Source of the DNA: Conexibacter sp. CPCC 206217
GTDB lineage: Bacteria > Actinomycetota > Thermoleophilia > Solirubrobacterales > Solirubrobacteraceae
Reading direction: 5' to 3'
Length of the DNA: 64,000 nucleotides
NCBI RefSeq assembly: GCF_030646165.1
Contig: NZ_JAUTDO010000008.1
Coordinates: 62,001-126,000, forward strand
Shown here: positions 59,969 through 64,000 of the stretch, in pieces
How positions within the stretch are numbered: the first letter of the stretch is position 1
Layout: every line of letters begins with the position of its first letter
Notes under the pieces: model-generated
Seen by the model: the letters and a program-made list of their open reading frames with translations, nothing else
Database searches by the model: none
What the model was told of the DNA's origin: nothing
Position numbers and translations under genes: made by a program

Positions 59969-60979
59969 ATGAGACTGGGGGCAGTGTATTCAGATACCGT
60001 TAACGCGCTCTATCGCGTAGTCATCCCGATGATGGGACTGCAGGGGCTCGGCTACGAGGTCGTCGGCGTCAGACTCGAACGCGGCGAGAGGCTCGATATA
60101 TCGCCGCTCATCGGCTGCGATCTGGTGCAGTTGCACCGCATCAGCTTCTTCGACGGCCACGACCCGATCGCTGATCTGCACGAGGCGGGCGCGCTCGTCT
60201 CGTTCGACGAGGACGACGACATGGGCGCGGGGACGCCTGAGATCGAGGCGATCGTCGGCAGCGATCGGTTCGCAAGTGGGCAGAAGCAGTTCGCGAACCT
60301 GCTCGCGCGTCTGCCGGAGGTCGACCTCGTGACGACGCCGAGCGAGGCACTCGCGGATCGCTTCGAGGAGGCGGGCGCGCCCACGATAGAGGTGATCGAC
60401 AACTATCTGCTCGACAGATTCGCTGGCACCAACGCAATCGGCCACGACGGTTTCGTGATCGGTTGGCACGCCTGTGCGGAGCATGCCATCGACGCTGAGC
60501 TGCTTGGTCTCGCCGCGGTGTTGCAGCAGACGATGGAGCGACACGAATGTGTGCGCGTGGTGACGATAGGGCTCGACTTGGGGTTGGACCACGAGCGCTA
60601 CCGCGCGAGTCCGAACGTCTCCTTCGACATGCTCACACGGGAGCTCGCTGACGTCGATCTCGGCATCGCACCGCTGGCGGATACCCCGTTCGGTCGTGCC
60701 CGTTCGAACGTCAAGGTGCGCGAGTACGCGGCCGCCGGCGTTCCGTGGCTTGCGTCCGACCTGGGGCCGTACGCTGGGTTGGGTAAGGACCAGGGCGGGC
60801 AGCTCGTTGGCGACGACGAGTGGTTCGCGGCGATCGACCAGCTCGTCAATTCACCTCGAGCGCATCGCAAGCAGCGTGAACGCGCTCGGCGCTGGGGGAC
60901 CGCCGAGACGATCTCCAGCATGTGTCACATCTGGGAGGAAGCGTTCCTGGATACGCTCGCGACCGCGCAGTCCGTCTGA
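59969..60979 (+). CDS. Glycosyltransferase-like protein (GT-B fold), probably leaderless
   Basis: A 336-residue protein. Its C-terminal half has the GT-B group 1 pattern: VRVVTIGLDL, FDMLTRELADVDLGIAPLADTPFGRARSNVKVREYAAAGVPWLASD, where the Asp/Glu-rich ADVDLGIAPL and the KVREYAAAGVP loop bind the nucleotide sugar. The N-terminal half (DLVQLHRISFFD, VTTPSEALADRF) fits an acceptor domain. Sugar and acceptor are unknown. It is divergent from the cyclase, and its ATG lies six bases after a TATAAT. A strong hairpin follows. Confidence 0.78.
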   Translation: MRLGAVYSDTVNALYRVVIPMMGLQGLGYEVVGVRLERGERLDISPLIGCDLVQLHRISFFDGHDPIADLHEAGALVSFDEDDDMGAGTPEIEAIVGSDRFASGQKQFANLLARLPEVDLVTTPSEALADRFEEAGAPTIEVIDNYLLDRFAGTNAIGHDGFVIGWHACAEHAIDAELLGLAAVLQQTMERHECVRVVTIGLDLGLDHERYRASPNVSFDMLTRELADVDLGIAPLADTPFGRARSNVKVREYAAAGVPWLASDLGPYAGLGKDQGGQLVGDDEWFAAIDQLVNSPRAHRKQRERARRWGTAETISSMCHIWEEAFLDTLATAQSV

Positions 60980-60984
60980 CTGGC

Positions 60985-61014
60985 GGGGCGGCACCCAGCT
61001 CTGGGTGCCGCCCC
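60985..61014. terminator. Bidirectional terminator hairpin
   Basis: GGGGCGGCACCCA (60985-60997) pairs perfectly with TGGGTGCCGCCCC (61002-61014) around GCTC. It sits between the convergent glycosyltransferase and repeat-protein genes and would end both transcripts. Confidence 0.85.
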
Positions 61015-61041
61015 GTGCCGGTCCGCTACGTCAGTCCGACG

Positions 61042-63846
61042 TCAACGTCTCGCGCCGGCTCTGCGCTTGGCGCTCGCGTTTCTACCTCTGTTGGTTCTTC
61101 TCTGTCTGGTCTGCGCTCTCGGGCTGGCTCTGCCGCAACCGGCGACGGTGATCGCCTGCGAGCGCTTGATCTGCCTGTTGTTCTGTCCAACGAACGCGAG
61201 GTCGGCCTTGAGGCCTCGTCTGGTCGCCGGCAGGCAGAGGTTCCTGACGACGCCGATCGGGCCGTTTCTCGGCCCGGACTCGAGCCTCAGGCTGAACTTC
61301 GTGATCGGCGCGTCCGGGACGGCGTCGAATGTCGTCCGGAGTCTGAGATCTCTGGTGATCGTCACCTTGCCGACGAGATCGATCGCCACCTGACCCTTGA
61401 GTCGCACGACGAGGTCCGGGAGTCTGCGGTCCGGGGTGTAGACGAAGTACGCCGCCCCTCTGAGTGGGTCTCGCAACAGCGGCGTAACTGCGGTCCCGGT
61501 ACCCACCGCCATCGGACATCTCTCTGCACGGAACTGCTCGATCGTGCAGGCGCTTCTGCGGTTGACGACGTCGAGGCGCGAATTGAGCGCCTTGGGCAGG
61601 GTCACCTCAACGGATCTGTTGTTCGCTTGGCCCAGCGGCATCGTCAACGTGACGTCAAGCGGGGTGCGTTTGCCTCTTGTCAGCTTGCCTCTCGCGCCGA
61701 CCTTCAGCGTCATCTTCGGCGTGAACGGCAGGCTGGCGCAGCTGACCGGCTGGAACAGGGTGCTGCGGTTCGCGACTGTGCCGAGCGCCGATCGAATCGC
61801 CGCGTTCACGCTCGACGCCGTGCAGTTGGACGGGTTGAACATGAAGCGCGGCCGGTCGACGGTGACCATCACCTCGCGGATCTGCAGCGGGATCCCCTGC
61901 AGGATCGTCGGCATCGGATCCGAGACGATCCGCAGCTGCGCCGTGTTGCGGTCGGTGTAGATCGCCGCTCGCACGACGACGAGCCCGAGGTCGAACGGCC
62001 CGGCGACAGCCGGCACCGCGATCGAGAGCCCGAACGGAGCGTCCTTGTACGGCCCGGTGATGTACACCTTGCCGCCGAGCCGGAACGGCAGCGGCCCGGC
62101 GCCGGCGGCGACGTCCGCTCTGCCGATCAGCGAGTTCGGTCCGCAGGCGCCGGCGCTGGCCGCCGCATCGGAGCAGAGGTCAGCGTCGGCGATCCGCGCC
62201 AACAGTCCCTTGGGCATCGAGACATCGATGTCGGAGAGGTCCTGTTGACGGCCGCCGCGCGAGAACTGCAGCATGAACGACGAGTCCTTCGCGCCGCGCG
62301 CGTCGACGCTGCCCGCGACGAGCGCCGGGTCGAACCCGGGAGCACCGCAGGGCGTGCCCTGCCCGTCCGCGCTGACCGTGAACGAGTCCTCCGACGTCGC
62401 GACCTTGCCGCTCCATGCGGTGAACGTGGTCTTGGTCGTGTGCGTCCCGCACGTCTCGGGCAGCACCAGCGGCGCCTTCGGCCCGTCGTTGAACTCGAGC
62501 GCGAGGTCCGTGAACGGCAGCTGCGGGTTGTTGTCGAACGTGGCGGTGAGATTGCCTGCGCCGTCACGATCGACCACACCGGCCAGCTTGATTCGCACCC
62601 CGCTGCCAGCCGCGACGAGATAGAGCTTGATCAACTCGCTGGCAGTTGGCTGCGCGAGGTAGATCGACCCGCTCAGCGGATTGTCGAGCAACGGCGTTCT
62701 CACCGTCACCGTCCCGATCTTCGAGTTCCCCGGACAACTCGCCGGCCCGTCGACTCTCAGCCCGATCTGCTCCGGGGCGCACCCTCCCAGCCCGGCGGCC
62801 GACGGAGGCGAAACCCGCACCCCCGCCGGCAGCGCCACCACAGCCTTCTTCAACGCCGCCTGCGCCAGCCCGGTCGGATCGGTGCTGTACGGCATTCTCA
62901 GATGCACCTCGAAGCCGGACGGGGTGTCGGCTTCTCTCATGACGGGCTGCATCGTCAGGCTCGGATCGAATGGGACCTTGTCGCAGTTCTCCGACCCAAC
63001 CGGTCTGTTCTCGGGAGCAGGCGTGTGCGAATCGAACGACGAGTACTTCCAGTCGGTCGGGTCCTGCCAGGATGCGACGCGGAGGTTCGTCCGGACTGGG
63101 CCTGCGCATTCGGTTGGGAGGGTGAGGAAAGGCTTTGGCGTGACGTTAGCTCGGGTCGGCGTCGCGAAACAGTCGATGATCGGGTCCCAAACGGGATCGA
63201 GGTGATCGCCGTAGCAGCCTGAGGCGGGGATGCCTCGTGCGGGGTCGTGGCTCTGGTCAGCCGGAACTCCCCAGAATGTGAGTGATGTGCCCGTGACCGG
63301 CGATGACTGCGGGATGCCCGGGACAAGCACTGAGAGGCCATAGTCGTCCTCGGAGCGCACCGCGGCATTGAGGACAACTGGAATGCTCAACGGATGAAAT
63401 CCAAACTGTGCAGGAGAGTCATCGCTCGGCACAAGATTAAAGACAGGATACGTGAGAAGTGAACCATTGAGATCCACCGTGGCGAGACCTACCTGCGCGG
63501 ATGGCAAGCATCCCAGTTGGGAGAAGCGTTCCTTCGAGCACTTCGGAGTTGCTGAGGGATCTCCGCCGAAACCAGCGGGGAGGTCGACGACGATGTCCTT
63601 GACCGACTCGTCGGGCACTCCCGCGAACAGAATCGTTGTCGATGCTTGGTAAGGATGTGACCCGGCGGCGGTCGCCGCTGCTCCGTCCGCGTTCGAGACG
63701 AGTCCATCGAAGCCGTCGATCGAAAGCTCGGCGCCGCGCGCCGTCTGCGTCCACCCCGCAGCGCAGATCAGCATCGTGCACAGCAGGATCGCCGGAGCGG
63801 ACGCCCGGAGACCACGTTTGCCGTATGTCAGTGGCCCACATGTCAT
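61042..63846 (-). CDS. Large secreted protein of four cysteine-patterned repeats (second member)
   Basis: A 934-residue exported protein, paralogue of the one at 29731-32466. A signal peptide lies at about 12-39. The four modules have cysteines at C103/113/247/288, C356/371/466/500, C558/568/675/703 and C767/777/871/904, matching the other protein set by set. Repeat 1 has an insertion with an extra pair, C211/C226. The third and fourth repeats are the closest between the two proteins (YITGPYK-APFGLS, AVAGPFDLG, SRLDVVNRR-AC). The tail (905-934) is Arg-rich. The ATG has a GAAAGG site. The function is unknown; surface display is inferred. Confidence 0.85.
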   Translation of the reverse strand: MTCGPLTYGKRGLRASAPAILLCTMLICAAGWTQTARGAELSIDGFDGLVSNADGAAATAAGSHPYQASTTILFAGVPDESVKDIVVDLPAGFGGDPSATPKCSKERFSQLGCLPSAQVGLATVDLNGSLLTYPVFNLVPSDDSPAQFGFHPLSIPVVLNAAVRSEDDYGLSVLVPGIPQSSPVTGTSLTFWGVPADQSHDPARGIPASGCYGDHLDPVWDPIIDCFATPTRANVTPKPFLTLPTECAGPVRTNLRVASWQDPTDWKYSSFDSHTPAPENRPVGSENCDKVPFDPSLTMQPVMREADTPSGFEVHLRMPYSTDPTGLAQAALKKAVVALPAGVRVSPPSAAGLGGCAPEQIGLRVDGPASCPGNSKIGTVTVRTPLLDNPLSGSIYLAQPTASELIKLYLVAAGSGVRIKLAGVVDRDGAGNLTATFDNNPQLPFTDLALEFNDGPKAPLVLPETCGTHTTKTTFTAWSGKVATSEDSFTVSADGQGTPCGAPGFDPALVAGSVDARGAKDSSFMLQFSRGGRQQDLSDIDVSMPKGLLARIADADLCSDAAASAGACGPNSLIGRADVAAGAGPLPFRLGGKVYITGPYKDAPFGLSIAVPAVAGPFDLGLVVVRAAIYTDRNTAQLRIVSDPMPTILQGIPLQIREVMVTVDRPRFMFNPSNCTASSVNAAIRSALGTVANRSTLFQPVSCASLPFTPKMTLKVGARGKLTRGKRTPLDVTLTMPLGQANNRSVEVTLPKALNSRLDVVNRRSACTIEQFRAERCPMAVGTGTAVTPLLRDPLRGAAYFVYTPDRRLPDLVVRLKGQVAIDLVGKVTITRDLRLRTTFDAVPDAPITKFSLRLESGPRNGPIGVVRNLCLPATRRGLKADLAFVGQNNRQIKRSQAITVAGCGRASPRAQTRQRRTNRGRNASAKRRAGARR

Positions 63847-64000
63847 CGTTCTGCCTTTCTAGGGCCCGCCTTGAGCGCGCTGGAGCCGACTCGTTGCCGC
63901 ACGACGTGACGCAGCGTGACCGGCTTGGCGACGCTTGAGAACCGAACGACGGCCCGGACGCGTGTAATTCCTCTCCTCGCAAGTACAGACCTGGCGAATC
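63847..64000. other. Upstream region of the repeat-protein gene, to window end
   Basis: 154 bases carrying the minus-strand leader of the repeat protein. A GAAAGG ribosome site is seen (about 63854-63859). I see no confident promoter, and no gene runs into the right edge. Confidence 0.5.

Overview
The window is chromosomal DNA of a very GC-rich bacterium with dense, short-gapped coding and many ATGA/GTGA stop-start overlaps. I infer an actinobacterium of the class Thermoleophilia (Solirubrobacterales, Conexibacter-like). The grounds are the short housekeeping sigma factor, the fused KorA plus KorB 2-oxoglutarate:ferredoxin oxidoreductase, the amine-oxidase/DUF1365/cyclopropane synthase operon, EgtB/EgtD, and families of large secreted proteins. 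The genus is inference. I found no tRNA, rRNA, CRISPR array, integrase, transposase or prophage gene.

Layout. 0-1 kb: end of a metal ABC transporter. 1-3.5 kb: overlapping EAL-DICT and GGDEF genes for cyclic-di-GMP turnover. 3.6-8.4 kb: PadR regulator, lipoprotein, DEAD-box RNA helicase, glutamyl-Q tRNA(Asp) synthetase, crotonase. 8.5-11.8 kb: three-gene lipid-modification operon ending in cyclopropane synthase. 11.9-16.5 kb: SDR, histidine phosphatase, secreted CAP protein and a three-domain LigD. 17-19.4 kb: GAF-GGDEF-HD-GYP protein and a cold-shock protein. 19.6-24.8 kb: korAB, then an OmpR-type two-component pair.

24.8-32.5 kb is the most unusual part. Its first section looks visibly less GC-rich. 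It holds three related small secreted-protein copies (one internally deleted and probably dead), then an operon of a beta-propeller-like exported protein and a 911-residue exported protein. The latter is built of four ~205-residue repeats with a fixed cysteine pattern. A second protein of that architecture (934 residues) closes the window on the minus strand at 61-63.8 kb.

32.6-53.4 kb carries metabolism and stress functions: rhodanese, aldonolactone oxidase, PLP racemase-like enzyme, acyl-CoA dehydrogenase, thiolase, hydroxyacyl-CoA dehydrogenase-like SDR, FUSC transporter, egtD-egtB, 6-phosphogluconolactonase, RibD-type reductase, GlpX, MoeA. Two cell-wall genes, an NlpC/P60 hydrolase and an RlpA-like protein, each follow a leader that matches the cyclic-di-AMP (ydaO/yuaA) riboswitch. 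53.8-61 kb holds the housekeeping sigma factor, AIM24, an HxlR regulator, a class III nucleotide cyclase and an apparently leaderless glycosyltransferase.

Taken together, the window is rich in second-messenger parts (four cyclic-di-GMP-type proteins, two cyclic-di-AMP riboswitch candidates, one cyclase) and in cell-envelope proteins.
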